Under the pieces are notes generated by a model, which saw nothing but the letters and a program-made list of their open reading frames with translations, did not search any database and was not told the DNA's origin. 64,000 nucleotides of DNA from Flammula alnicola (lineage: Eukaryota; Basidiomycota; Agaricomycetes; Agaricales; Strophariaceae): NCBI GenBank assembly GCA_015499995.1, contig JADNRV010000179.1, positions 1 to 64,000 of the forward strand. The letters run 5' to 3'. Numbering within the stretch: the first letter of the stretch is position 1; every line of letters starts with the position of its first letter. A program made the translations under genes and the position numbers. Shown piece by piece: positions 41,201-52,817 of this stretch.

Positions 41201-42607
41201 GCGGAGTACTGGATTTCCCACGTGGCGCCTGGAGACATCGGAACACCAGGAATCTCCTTGATAATGAAACTGTTCAACCCAGAGACCGCTCCATTCATCA
41301 ATTGGGTCCGAATTTGGGATTTAGATCAGCAATGGCGTGAAAGCTGGCTATCCTTAAGACTCGTGTCTGGAATTGAATCCCCTCTTTACTATGCATCCCC
41401 TCTTTACTATGCTTCCCTAGCTGGTCTACGACAAGTGTCAGAACAGCTACTCGAGGAAGGGGTGGAAGTGAATGCACAAGGAGGAGGTTATGGAAATGCA
41501 CTCCAGGCCGCGTCGTTTCGAGGTCACGAGGCGATCGTGAAGATGCTGCTCGAGAACGGGGCAGAGGTGAATGCACAGGGAGGAGGTTTTGGTAATGCAC
41601 TCCAGGCCGCATCGCACGGAGGTCACGAGGCGATCGTCAAGATGCTACTCGAGGAAGGGGTGGAGGTGAATGCACAGGGAGGAGATTATAGTAATGCACT
41701 TCAGGCCGCATCGTTTCGAGGTCACGAGGCGATTGTGAAGATGCTGCTCGAGAACGGGGCAGAGGTGAATGCACGGGGAGGAGATTATAGTAATGCACTC
41801 CAGGTCGCGTCGCAAGAAGGTCACGAAGCAATCGTGAAGATGCTGCTCGAGAACGGGGCAGAGGTGAATGTACACTGGCGGGGAGGAAATTATGGTAATG
41901 CACTCCAGGCCGCGTCGCAAGGAGGTCACGAGGCGATCGTGAAGATGCTGCTCGAGAACAGGGCAGAGGTGAATGCACAGGGAGGACTGTATGGTAATGC
42001 ACTCCAGGCCGCGTCGAAACAAGGTCACGAGGCGATCGTGAAGATGCTGCTCGAGAACGGGGCAGAGGTGAATGCACCGGGAGCTTATGGTAATGCACTC
42101 CAGGCCGCGTCGGAAGAAGGTCACGAGGCGATCGTGAAGATGTTGCTCGAGAACGGGGCAGAGGTGAATGCACAGAGAGGATTGTATGGTAATGGCAATG
42201 CACTCCAGGCCGCGTCGCAAGGAGGTCACGAGGCAATCGTGAAGATGCTGCTCGAGAACGGGGCAGAGGCGAATGCACAGGGAGGAGATTATGGTAATGC
42301 ACTCCAGGCGGCATCGATTGAAGGTCATGAGGCGATCGTGAAGCTGCTGCTCGAGAACGGTGCGGAGGTGAATGCACAGGGAGGACGTTTGGGTAATGCA
42401 CTCCAGGCCGCGTCGCGAGGAGGTCACGAGGCGATCGTGAAGATGCTGCTTGAGAACAGGGCAGAGGTGAATGCACAGGGAGGACCATATGGTAACGCAC
42501 TCCAGGCCGCGTCGAAACGAGGTCACGAGGCGATCGTGAAGATGCTGCACGAGAAGGGGGCGAAGGTGAGTGCAAAGATAGTTGATGCAGCATCAAGGTT
42601 TGGTTGA
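38211..42607 (+). CDS. NLR-like STAND protein: C2, MLKL-like helices, NACHT, ankyrin repeats
   Basis: A first exon MQSDQPLLLSATLT (38211-38253) and the next exons (38323-38506, 38572-38684) form a C2-like domain (GPYFVEFYADDKEVANSKKE, WFSPSSTITIKIYRK). A helical region follows (NTASTLGKALQLTKNIMDNL, IRELADTLREMLGAANAVPD). Then comes NACHT with P-loop GKAGCGKSIL near 39.93 kb and Walker B IIIDALDEC near 40.28 kb, a winged-helix-like part (LSHFSVKEYLLS) and ankyrin repeats to 42607. The total is roughly 1,200 residues. STAND proteins of this kind are candidate non-self recognition or cell-death receptors. Near 38784-38791 the reading frame breaks: after GTPFPPK the sequence runs into TGA, while the obvious continuation MKMGLSRVSES lies one base out of frame, at a run of four A. 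This suggests a one-base deletion, an assembly error, or use of the downstream ATG at 38789. Confidence 0.75.
41473..42570 (+). repeat. Eleven near-identical 99-bp ankyrin-coding tandem repeats
   Basis: The 33-residue unit is G-x-Y-GNALQAAS-xx-GHEAIVKMLLENGAEVNAQG. I count eleven copies of NALQ(A/V)AS..GHEAIVK plus one diverged leading unit. DNA between units is almost identical, with most differences at the two residues after AAS (FR, HG, FR, QE, QG, KQ, EE, QG, IE, RG, KR) and just before GNAL. Unit length varies slightly (for example an extra GN in the eighth). Confidence 0.9.
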
Positions 42608-45600
42608 GAGGAAACTCTTGAGCAGATCATGAAGACGGACTCGGAGGACGAAAGTCGACTCATTATCAACAGAAACATTTTGGGATGCTGACACCTTACC
42701 CGAAACATTCTGACTGCTTATATGGAACAGAGATTTTTGTTACGGGAAATGTAGCTGTCGTATATTCATTCGAGTCATAGTCCAATTGTACAGACGGCCT
42801 TGAACATTTCAGGGGACAGAGGCCGATAAACTGGCTAGGAGATCCTACTTCTGCGTTTATTCTGAGGAGGGTTGGCACTGCATAAAGACACTGCACTGGG
42901 GGCGCAAACAGAGAGAACGATGACGTGTCGATGAGGCGCCGTTCATTCATGACGGATGATCAATGAGGTGTCTACAACGGATACTTCGATATCTTGAAAA
43001 GTGTTGGCTAGCGTTCGGAAAGCTATTAAATAATGTGGACATACAGCGGCTGATCTTCCAGAGGGCAGGCTCTTTATGCCTATCGAATCCTCCTATTTCT
43101 CGACCTTCCTTCCAGCGCTGATGTCATTGTCTTCGAAGGGGGTACACCAAAGGTTAAAAGTAATGGTGGGGGCTTGAGCGGCAGGCACCTCATGCGAACA
43201 AGGAGGCACCACGAAATTCGCCTTTGAAAATTTGACCCTCCACCGACATCTTCCACTCGGCAAAGGCCTCCGTAATCGATTACTTCTCCTGCGCCTTCGA
43301 CTCGGCTAGGCCGTGGTAGCAGCAGTAGCGGGCGGCCTATTTCGCTAGAGCCTCCTCGGCTGTCTTGATGCAATTAACCTTATCCTCCAATCCCTGAATC
43401 GTGCACTGAGCAGAGCCTCGAGGGAGCTGGTGATAGCCAATACAGCTGACACCTGCTTTGATAGCTTGAGGACCAGTCGTGGACGTCGTCCTTCTCTGAC
43501 TCAATGCCGTTAGCAATAATAGAGGCGGGTGTGATTTGGGAGAGTGAAGATAATAATGAGCTCCCGAGATGTGTTGAACAATGTCGGAGGGAGGTTTTAC
43601 GAGGCATAAGAGTCTTGGTGTCGTAAGCCGATGCGAGTAGGCTAAGAAATGCGAGGCCGTCCAACAGCGAGGCCCTCATATCGTCGTCCCTCAGCTTCTG
43701 GATTTGTTGCAGCATCTGCCGTGCGTGAATCCTCCACCTTCTCCTCTACATCCGTCCCTCGTTGCCAACGGCCCGCTCATGAGAAGATGACACGTCACCA
43801 TCCAGCTCTCGTGTTTGTCGCTCCTGGTTTGTGCTCCTCCGCAGACAGCAGCTCGCGTGGTACAGTAGTCGAGGTGCTCCATGTATTATCGTCACAACCG
43901 TCCGAATCCTCCTCCTCCACACCCCAAGGCTCGTGCTCCAGATCATGATGTCTGGCCTCCTGGTGTTCTTGCATGAGAGGTGCGATTGGGTTTCTCGGAG
44001 TTGAATCTGGAGGTCGTCGATGATGAAAGAGGATGCTGATGGGTTCCGAATAGCCGGTCAGGTGATGTGGAAGTGGCCTGCCGAGGTGGACAGGCGGTAA
44101 ATGCGTTGGGAATGGAGGAAGCGATGAACCTCGAAAGGTAGTCAGAATATGCTATGTATGCACAATGTGAGAAAACATACCAAAGAACGACGTCGGATAT
44201 CTCGTTCCTTATCCCGATAAGACTCCTCAGCTCCGCGGCTTTTCTGCGTCTCTTTGTAGTCGACTAAGTATAGCGTCGAGGGGTCAGAGCTTCACACGAG
44301 TGGTGGTTGCTGAAGCTGTTTTGCTAATGGGCCTTCGCGCAGGCTACTACTCGGGGTCTTCCTCTGAGAACACGCATGCGACACGCGCGGCGACTCTGTA
44401 GTCAGCGTCGTTGTCCTTGCCCGACGATAGAAATACCAGATTGCTGCATAACGGCGTAAGTCAGCCTACGGCCCGGCGATATTTCGAAAAGACAGACGCA
44501 CCACGATGTCGTCGCTCTCGAGTTTGTAGGTGGGGGTGTGCAGACTCTGCACTGAGTCTATTCGGGATTACGATTGAGCTCGCAGTAGGAGGAGCAAGCA
44601 AACGGGTGGATGCTGATGGGATGGGCGAGAGAGCATTTCTGGTGTTAGAAGGGCGGCGGTATTGTTAACTGAAAATGCTCCTAGGAAACGAGGTAAGCAC
44701 CCCCGCTGAATCATCGTAACAAACAATACAACTAACCTCTTGTCTTTTTGGGCTTTGTTTGCCCCACTGTCTCCTACGCTCCTTCTCTCCGCTGCTCTAC
44801 TGCGCAAGATTGCACCGCACGGCACTTCGTCGCAAACTGTCGCTGAGCCTTAAATTTCACGCACAGACGTAGAGACACGTAGACGAGACTCACGCCTGGG
44901 TAGAGAGCTATGAGTGAGAAAATTGCAGCTGGAGTTTGGGCGGCGAATGCGCTGCTCGTTTAAAATTCGCAAGGAAGCCCGCGTAGTAGGGGAAGGAAGG
45001 GTCGGTCAGCCAACATTTTCTCCCTCTACACAAGTCTTGTCGCTGAGAACGTGTGGTGGACGCAGCCACGTTTGGCGTTTGGGATTTGCGTGGGATTTGG
45101 ATTCGTAGCGGGCAGGTAGGTGACCGAGAGGGCTTCACCTGAGTTGTGGTTATATTTGTGAGAATATGGGTGGGAGACAGGCGGGTAAGACGTCTGTAGA
45201 GTGTCGGCAGAGGGTACAAGTGCGGAGTCCAGATAGAAGCATAAGTAAAGAATATCGAATAGAAAATCTGACACGCACGTCCTAGGAAGCCATCGTCCTT
45301 GGCTCCTTTGAACGCTGCTCATTCATCGTAGATCCGGGTGCAGCTCGTTTATTGCGGTGCGAGGAGAATTGGAATCAACTGGCGTGGGCAATTTCAAGTA
45401 GCATGCATCAGATTTGTACGGTTAGAGTAGCTGAAAGCTTGAAGACACTTACAAAATGAACACATTTGCGAGGGGTAAAAGAGGACGAATGAGTGTACAA
45501 GTAATATCCAAATTGGATCGAAGCGAAGGTGGCAGAGTGTTTGATGCCGATTCAAGAGATCCAGAACGAGGAGGAGAGGCAATGCCAGCGCAGAGAGAGA

Positions 45601-45734
45601 CGCGTACAACGTTCCGGTTACCGGTCTGGAACAAACAATGGCCAACTCGGGCCGACTGATATCCGCAACAGATGGTCGTTCTTCAGCAACGCCCTCTTCG
45701 ATATCATACTTACTCCTTTCTCACATCTCTCACA
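42608..45734. other. About 3 kb without an intact recognised gene
   Basis: On the minus strand 43.08-43.98 kb shows decayed coding-like sequence: EHQEARHHDLEHEPWGVEEE, then VNCIKTAEEALAK and SITEAFAEWKMSVEGQ, charged and coiled-coil-like, broken by stops. I do not recognise it; a transposon-borne gene is possible. The rest, 44.0-45.7 kb, shows only short frames. Confidence 0.35.
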
Positions 45735-46644
45735 ATGCCAGAAACCGAACGTCCTACTTCCAAGTTCCCGCGGCTCCGGTACTTTCCTATGTTTCGTCCA
45801 CTTCTATCCTTGCCATGAGTTTGTCTCCAGCAATCTACATGGCTAGGACGACTTGGGTAGCATCCGCCAGATCTCTGTCTCCCTCGATGCCAGGCTAGAA
45901 TCTCGTCCTGACGATTTCTTTGTCACCTTCTGCCACGAACCCATTCGCAGCCAAAACCAAGTGCGTTGCTTGCCCACTAATCTAACACGATCCTCTTGAT
46001 CGCTTATCTGTCTTCAAATCTCTGCAGGCGTACTCTATATGCTGTGTGATGCATGCAACCTCCGTTCTCGATCTCGCGACACCAGCGATGCTCGTCCTGA
46101 CTTGAACGAATAAGAAGGCATCAGGGAACACGTACATGACCTCTGAAAATGCACTGGTCAGTATTCATACCATTCCTTCCCCTTTGCGTTATCGTTGACG
46201 ACTATTCTACAGTTCTCCAGCGGACGTGGTGCAGTCGGCAACATAAAACATTCGCGTTCTTGTGGTCCCTATTGCGGCTTACTCTCGTTTATCGTTCCCT
46301 CCACCAGATGCGAATGGGCTGGCAACATTGTCTCCGGCAACAGTACGGCTTCCGCTTACATCGGTGAGAAGGACTGCAGGACGTACCGCACCAGCCATGA
46401 CAGACAGTGTTTACCTTTGTATGTACCTCCTCTCTGTATCGTCGAATTGACTGTGAAACTACTACCTCTAGTTAATCCACTGGCTGCGGCGGAACCGCGA
46501 ACCTTATGCAGACCACACAACCCGGTATTGAATGTTATTCGCGTGACCATGAACCACCAGGGTTCGAATCCACTGGACGTAGCGGTGTGGGCAACATCGT
46601 CCGCAAACGGTCCATGTCCCGTACGCGTTCTTAAATCATCTTGA
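45735..46644 (+). pseudogene. DUF3602 (GRGGAGN-repeat) protein remnant
   Basis: Fragments characteristic of DUF3602 proteins are present in changing frames: LGSIRQISVSLDAR followed by DDFFVTFCHEPIRSQNQ at 45.85-45.96 kb, FSSGRGAVGNIKHSRS at 46.21-46.26 kb, CEWAGNIVSGNS near 46.32 kb and the C-terminal STGRSGVGNIVRKRSMSRTR ending at 46644. The repeats normally read STGRGGAGNI. Stops and shifts between pieces indicate decay. The family is a disordered fungal protein of unknown function. Confidence 0.65.
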
Positions 46645-46894
46645 TCACCACCTATCCAGTCGAAGTCGAAAAAAATAGGTTTATTGTTCGAATAAACGCA
46701 AATTGTACTCTACACCGCACCAAATCTAGCTGTTCTGCCCCATTTCTGCGTACGTCGACCTCTCCATGTCCACATTTTCTTCCAATCATATGTCTCTGCA
46801 GTCGGTATCGCAATGCAACTCAAAGACGTGGCACATCACCTTCCGTTTTCAGGCTCCTTCAAGCAGAATAACTTACCGTAGCAGCAGGTGGTGC

Positions 46895-47443
46895 CACGTC
46901 AGCGCTGTCTTCAGCGTCGAACCGCCTCCAGAATTCCTTCCATCGCTCTTGGTTTGGGATCTCATGGATTCAGCGTCCGACCTCGGTGGTGCTGCTGGTG
47001 CTTTGGGTATTGATGGCTCTTCCATGGTTCGGGCAAAGCGGCACGGAGGGCGGAAGTGGAAGAGGCCGTATCTCCAACACAATTTGTACGACGAACCACC
47101 TCCACTACCTACAATTGCCGCTGCTTCAACCTCTGCCTACGCTTCGCAACATTTAATTATCTATAAGCGATCTTTTCTGCGTCTCGGGCCTCCTTACGCG
47201 TCAACGACCAGCAATGTCAAGGACCGCCTATGGCAACTTCGAATATGCCTACACGTACACCGAGGCTTTCGAACGTTGAAGGACGTACCGACGCCTCTTA
47301 CTTCCATGTTGCCTGATCCAAAGCTTACACTGACATCAGGCAATGTCAGCATGCGAGCCTTAGTGAGTGTACCGCTGGGGTTCGTGATTTTCTCCATCGG
47401 AGTCGAGCGGTGGGCGAGAGTGGGGTTATTTCATAGTGCATAG
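46895..47443 (+). pseudogene. Unknown protein X, copy 2 (shortened)
   Basis: Shares DGSSMVRAKRHGGRKWKRPY, YDEPPPLPTIAAAS and LPDPKLTLTSGN with copy 1 but lacks most of the Pro/Ser-rich part and is frameshifted after YASQ. It appears degraded relative to copy 1. Confidence 0.4.
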
Positions 47444-48035
47444 GTTATTTAGTTGCGTTTATGGTTTACTTTCTCGCGGGCGGCGGTGTTCCTTTTTTTG
47501 ATCCCCCTATCCAACACCGCCATCACCATTTTTCATCACTCCAGTTATCTGTTCTGCTATCATCTTGCTTTCGTTATTATAATTCCGTTCAAATTCTCGT
47601 TTCTTGATCTCATAGTCGTACACTATGTATTCGGTAGACTATCATACAATACCATATCATTTTTCTCAACATCGTTGCAGGAATTAAATAATGCCGAAGG
47701 ATGCGTAATATGGATTTGTAGGCGATGAATTTCACTTCGCAGGCGCAGCAGCTAATAATATACTGCACGCCCCTCTTGTACGGCTAGCCAATGAGCGATA
47801 TGTTATTACATAGCCTGCCGTCAAAGCCATGCCTCGGATCTCTCCGAACAACGCCCTTGGGGCCCTTGAGGCTTATAATGGGTGGTGACGACGGCGAGCT
47901 CGTTTGACACGATCTTTGCTGACCTCGCTTATGCTGTTATTCTCTCTGACGACGTTATGGTTCTCGGGTTTGGTGTCAGGAGCGGTGAGTTCTTGTGCTT
48001 CAATTCGTTAGGCGCTCGCTCACTTCTTGGCGTAG

Positions 48036-49672
48036 ATGCTTGCTTCGAGGCAAAGCAACAACCTCACGGGCAATAGGCTCTGCTCTAGGGTGTGTATTCT
48101 CTTCTAATGGTATCCTTGGTGTGTCTGAAGATGGACCGAAGTCCATGTGTGTTACATGTATAATGAATGGATCCGTCGTCGAATGTGAGTCTTCTTCAAT
48201 ATATACTTCGAAATCTGTTGTGAAGATCTTTTATTTTCAGACGTGATGACCAGTACTAGCAGCAGCAAAATTGGTTGGATGTCGGTGTAAGCAGTTCTCA
48301 TCGTCCCATGTTTATTAATTTCCCTGACACTTCACTTAGCGGGTTTGGTCGGTCAATGGGAAACGCTCCAATGGTTGTAATGTGGCCAAATAGCGATGGG
48401 AGCGTGACACTTTCTCAACGATCATCGTCCGGTCATTCGACTCCGCGTGTGGATTCAAATCCACCACAGATAGCAAATATTTCGCAAGCGTATACAGTTG
48501 TAAGTGTTACCCTGCATTTTCAAAATTTCCAATGACCCAACTCGGGTTTTCAGACATCCGGTTCGACACCCCAACTCGCCTTTACGATGCCCGTAAGTTC
48601 CTCAACAGTTCACGACTACCGAAACTCATTTTCATACTATAGATAAACGCAACAAATACCAAACCATTCATCATCTGGGCCTACAGCTCTACTAACCCCC
48701 AATCCTCCGCCGTAGATGCCCACTTCGACGAACATAGCGATATGGGAGCATGGCAGCTCGATCTAACAAGACCTCTGAGTTCATCTTCCATAAGCACGAA
48801 CGGCACTTTACCCACCTTTGCTACACTACCTCTTTATCCATACCAACACCTCGTCATAGTCCACGCGATACTCTGCGTTGTAGGCTTTCTTCTGTTCCTC
48901 CCGGCTGGCGCGATACTGGCGCGATATCTTCGTGTTTTCAATCCGATCTGGTTCCAAGGACACTGGATAATCCAGTTTGCGTTGGGTATCCCTAATACCA
49001 TTCATTTTCCCTTCGTGTGCTTATATCGGGTTACGAACAGCTGCGCCTGTGATCGTCATCGGCGTCGCGCTAGGAATAGCTGCAGTACAATCGGCTGGAG
49101 CGCTCCATTTCGGTGATTCTCATAGGGTGGGTACCACTTCTTCCTCATTCTCATTCTCTTACGCTACATAGCTAAACAACGTACTTTACTTTACAGAAAT
49201 ATGGATTCGCCATCCTTGCCTTATACCTAGCACAATGCGCCCTAGGAGCTTTCATCCACTTCGTCAAATCCAAAAAACGAACTCGACGACCGATCCAGAA
49301 TTACCTGCATGGCTTGGTGGGACTGGTCACGATAGGCGCAGCGATGTATCAGATATACAATGGGTTCTACGCCGAATGGCCTAATACGACTGGACGTGGA
49401 CCTTTATCTGGCAGTCTTACGGTTTTCTTTTGGATATGGAGTGTGGTAAGCTCGAGTTGTTTAATGTCTATGCATCTTAATTTTTTCCGTATTGATATAC
49501 GATTTTGTAGCTATTGGCTGTGGCTTACTTGGCTGCTTTGGCCTTCCTCCCACGTCAACTCAGGCAAGAAAATAATAGCCGGCCACTGGCTGCTCGCGAA
49601 GATGAAGGAGAATATATCCGGATGGCGTCTCAAACTAACTTGAACGATCCTCAAAGCACCTATCGTGATTGA
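48036..49672 (+). CDS. DOMON (CDH-type cytochrome) plus cytochrome b561 protein, copy 2
   Basis: Paralogue of the gene at 31896 with the same intron positions. It begins MLASRQSNNLTGNRLCSR, then SMCVTCIMNGSVVE, KIGWMSVGFGRSM and NAPMVVMWPNSDGSVTLSQR, followed by the b561 domain (ILCVVGFLLFLPAGAILARY, GALHFGDSHR, KYGFAILALYLAQCALGAFI, NYLHGLVGLVTIGAAMYQIY). It ends MASQTNLNDPQSTYRD, ten residues beyond copy 1. The KYGFAI segment after the third b561 intron looks more typical than QSGIVI of copy 1. Probable role: transmembrane electron transfer to an extracellular haem domain. The N-terminal signal sequence was not located. Confidence 0.7.
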
Positions 49673-49800
49673 TATTACAGGCAAGCCATGTCTCTTGTTG
49701 CTTCATTGTTCCCGATACCATGGACTTCTGCGTCGCTTGAACCTGGTTACTTATTCTATCGATACTGTATATTGGAGAATAAATTGTCTTAATGGACTTG

Positions 49801-50561
49801 AGGTATCGCATGACGATTGTAGAAAGAAGATTTTCTTGGCGGCTCTCTTGTCACTAGCTAAGTGTACCAGCCTGGACAAAAATACACCTCGCATTCGCAA
49901 TACAAGCCACTATCAAACACACATCCATCCATCTCGTCCAGCCAAGCCCTTCATTCGATATACCCATCCTGACATGCCAAAGAAAAGCAAGCAACGTGCC
50001 AAAAACACTCGCACTTCCACGGACAATCCTGACGGCGGTTGGGGCATGGGCGATAGAGGGCCAAGCGAACACGAGACCAGGACGAAAGGGACGAGGAGCG
50101 TCGCAGAAGCTGTGCAGACGCCCTAGCAAGTACGATACGAAGGAGAGGGAACAACAGAGCAGAGGCGAGAATTATCGTTCTTCAGTGGTCGCACCTAGCC
50201 GCCATAGTCTCCGTCGCTCGTCTCTAGCAACAACGGCACTCGCATCCACCGCCATGCAATACACATTGGTTGGCGTGCGCATGTATATGCATGGTCGAGA
50301 CTCATGGCGACGAGGAATGCCGAGTGAAAAGCTGGGCATTTTATATTGGTAGTAAGGATCAATTCGAATCTGTTGGAACAGAACTTGTCCGTTCTCTGCA
50401 TGACGTTCAAAATCCATACTTGGTCTACCTTTAATTTGATTATGCGCATCACTCGATTTTAGAAAAGGTGTATTTCAATTAAATTTCAATTGCCACTGTG
50501 CATGGTTCTGTTTTTCTAGGAGAATATACAAACTTTCCAGCCGCCCCAGCGCAGTAAGTTT
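49801..50561. other. Intergenic with a small unassigned frame
   Basis: A 50-codon frame at 49974-50126 (MPKKSKQRAKNTRTST...) is basic and short; there is no independent support that it is expressed. Confidence 0.25.
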
Positions 50562-50619
50562 GGGAATTGGAATTTACGGGGCGATTACGGCGATCATTAC
50601 GGTGGGAATTACGGCGGCA
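50562..50619 (+). repeat. Outer inverted copy, left (GGGAATTGGAATTTACGG…)
   Basis: This segment reads, with a few differences, as the reverse complement of 54514-54571. It contains ATTACGGCG/ATTACGGTG sub-repeats. In one frame it encodes GIGIYGAITAIITVGITAA, so it could be a coding fragment instead of a terminal repeat. Confidence 0.6.
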
Positions 50620-50841
50620 TCTGGTCACATGATGAGCGAAATGCTCGGCACGGCGAGCACGCCCAACTAACAACCCATTTCGACGCGTCCCGTCGATAAG
50701 CCAACCCCCTATCGCCATTCTAATATTGTAGCAGAACGGCGATATGTATTTTTTAACTATCTAAATTTAAATTTTGACAAGTTTTACGATCACAAAGCCT
50801 CTGATGAGTATATCAGGCAGTTAAACCTTCATAAACCATTA

Positions 50842-50952
50842 CAGCAGTTCCGGAAAACCTTGAGAATCCAGTTTTTTTTCGAAATGCGCATGTGCACACG
50901 CGCACGCGTGATTCCCTTTTTGGGAATGGTTAGATTTGGACATGGGCTGGCG
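50842..50952 (+). repeat. Left terminal inverted repeat (111 bp)
   Basis: Matches the reverse complement of 54093-54203 with two substitutions by my reading. It contains the alternating purine/pyrimidine run GCGCATGTGCACACGCGCAC and the palindrome-like GGGAATCACGCGT-type sequence. Confidence 0.93.
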
Positions 50953-51041
50953 TGGTTTCTCTCTTACCCCCACCACACGCTGGCCCGTGTTCGTCTCATC
51001 TCTTCACAATAAACATATATTCCTTATAATCATATCCCATA

Positions 51042-52753
51042 ATGTCTACCTTACAATGGCAGCTGACAGCTGAAGAACAGGCCGAAATCGATAATGATCC
51101 CTATGGCGAGGACGTGCCTTTTGACGAAATAATACGGAAGGAGATTATACCCAATCTAAAACCAGGCGGTATGTATTTTTTTAATCGAAAGGGTTCTGCA
51201 TTATTCAAGTCTTCCTCAGCACTTGTATACCTCAACGGCGGACCAGGATCCCAGGAAGAGGCGAGGAAGAGGGCGGAGAGAAACAGGAAAGCTCGAGAAA
51301 AGAGGGCGCAGAACCGTGAAGAGAAGGAGTCCCAGAAGACAGTAACAGCAGGTCCAAAACGCAAGGCGATGTCACCTTCTGCACACAATCAAGGCGATGA
51401 TGACGAGGGACCAGCTGCAAAACAACCAAGGCAAGATCGCGTTGCGGTATACATCATTGTCGAAGCCCCTGCCACTCCTGGTTCAAGACCAAAAACAAAG
51501 GCAACAGGAGTCTCTGCCCGACCTCCTGCCCACCGAGGTCCATTTTGGCTCGACATCGAAGCCAATTATGAGACGTTCAAAGGCCTCCTCGCCAAGACCC
51601 TTCCCTGCCGCCCTGAGAATCTCCCGCTCGCCCATCTTCAGTGGAAATATGACAAACCAGTCAATGACAGAAAGAAGAGTGTTGCCACGCCCATGGGGTA
51701 TGAGGCATTGCAAGAGTCTTTGAAAGAACGTACCAAAGACCGAGCAATTACCATTCACATGCCGCCCCCAACGCAGGATGCTACGGTATGTATTTTCATC
51801 CTTTCCTTCAAGCTTGAGAGCTAATTTTGCATGCCAGACATGGGATACTGGCGACGGCAACTATGTTGATATGCCATTTGACTTCTACGATGAATTTGCG
51901 AGCACGGTCCCATCTGAACTATCCGCGAAAGCTCAAATCGTAAGTTCTTCACTGGCTCCGTTTACCTTTCTCTTGTTTCTTATACTGCTATTATGTTTAG
52001 GCTGCCATTGAAACGAAATCGGTGGATCATCTTCATGATCTCAAGGCCCAATATCCAGTCAATAATCATGCAGCGCTGTTCCCAGGAAAACGAGTCTTCC
52101 ACCAAAAGGGATCTTATTGGGATTTGACGGACCTCAAACTGAAGATTTGGGCAAATTCATTGGTATGTTATCTACGCTTAGACCTCTTATTCTTTCTGAC
52201 ATTTTCAAAGTCTTTGGGAAGTGCTGGGGTCTCGCTCAACCAACCGCCCATATCAATGCACTTTGATATGGATCACCGACTCAAGCCTGCACATTCCAGA
52301 CAAGATGAGAACACCGCCCCGTCTCATCACCTCACCCCCCGTTCCCCATCATGTCAAACATCTGTTCCTTATCCCTATCCCTATGCTCCGCCACCTTACG
52401 CCTATCCACCAATGTTCGGCTATCCACCCTTTCCACAATTTTATCCAAAACCGCCAGCGTCACCGCCTCCGCCACTGGCAGCAAATCCTCCGCCTGTCCT
52501 CGAATCACCCAAGACTGCCCTACGCTTGAAAATCCCTCTCGCCGCATTCTGTCAACGCTATGACATTCCTGATAGCGACCAGGAAAAGCTTGTGAAGCTC
52601 GAGTATCGTCCTGGAAACCGTGTCGTTGAGAAGATGCCTGCTTCTGAATGGAAAGATGGGTGTGGGTTTTCGTTCATGGGCTGGGAAACATTTCTCGATG
52701 CGCACCGTGTCTTCTTGAAAGACGCCAAGGATGGTAAATGGGCTCCGGAATAG
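51042..52753 (+). CDS. Unknown proline-rich protein carried by the mariner-like element
   Basis: Three or four exons read through without a stop. The N-terminus MSTLQWQLTAEEQAEIDNDP and a Lys/Arg/Glu-rich stretch with possible nuclear signal GPKRKAMSP lead into PFWLDIEANYETFKGLLAKT, YEALQESLKERTKDRAIT, WDTGDGNYVDMPFDFYDEFA and FHQKGSYWDLTDLKLKIW. A Pro/Tyr-rich segment (PYPYPYAPPPYAYPP) and the C-terminal LRLKIPLAAFCQRYDIPDSD, VEKMPASEWKDGCGFSFMGW complete it. The frame is intact and starts 89 bp inside the left repeat. I know of no such gene as a normal component of Tc1/mariner elements. The presence of DNA- or protein-binding domains cannot be decided by eye. Confidence 0.75.
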
Positions 52754-52817
52754 TTCTATCAGATTCATCTTTCGATTCTGTACATTCTAATTCATTACGT
52801 TCCTTTGTGTACAACTT

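Larger units (their letters stand above)
46651..49800. repeat. Segmental duplication, copy 2
   Basis: Same orientation as copy 1 at 30058-33660. Homology starts abruptly next to the DUF3602 remnant (GAAGTCGAAAAAAATAGG) and runs through the b561 gene to about 49800. In copy 1 the homology starts next to PHO88 remnant A. Confidence 0.85.

Noticed and set aside
41473..42570. Regularly spaced repeats resembling a CRISPR array
   Set aside because: The whole unit, not just a short direct repeat, is conserved and encodes ankyrin residues in frame. The organism is a eukaryote.
41637..42596. Long antisense open frames (about 300 codons) opposite the ankyrin repeats
   Set aside because: They follow the 99-bp periodicity of the repeats and translate into a monotonous Arg/Ser/His pattern; they are by-products of repeated sense codons.
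43080..43948. Possible gene on the minus strand with coiled-coil-like segments
   Set aside because: Protein-like stretches exist but stops interrupt every frame and no family was recognised, so it is reported only as decayed sequence.
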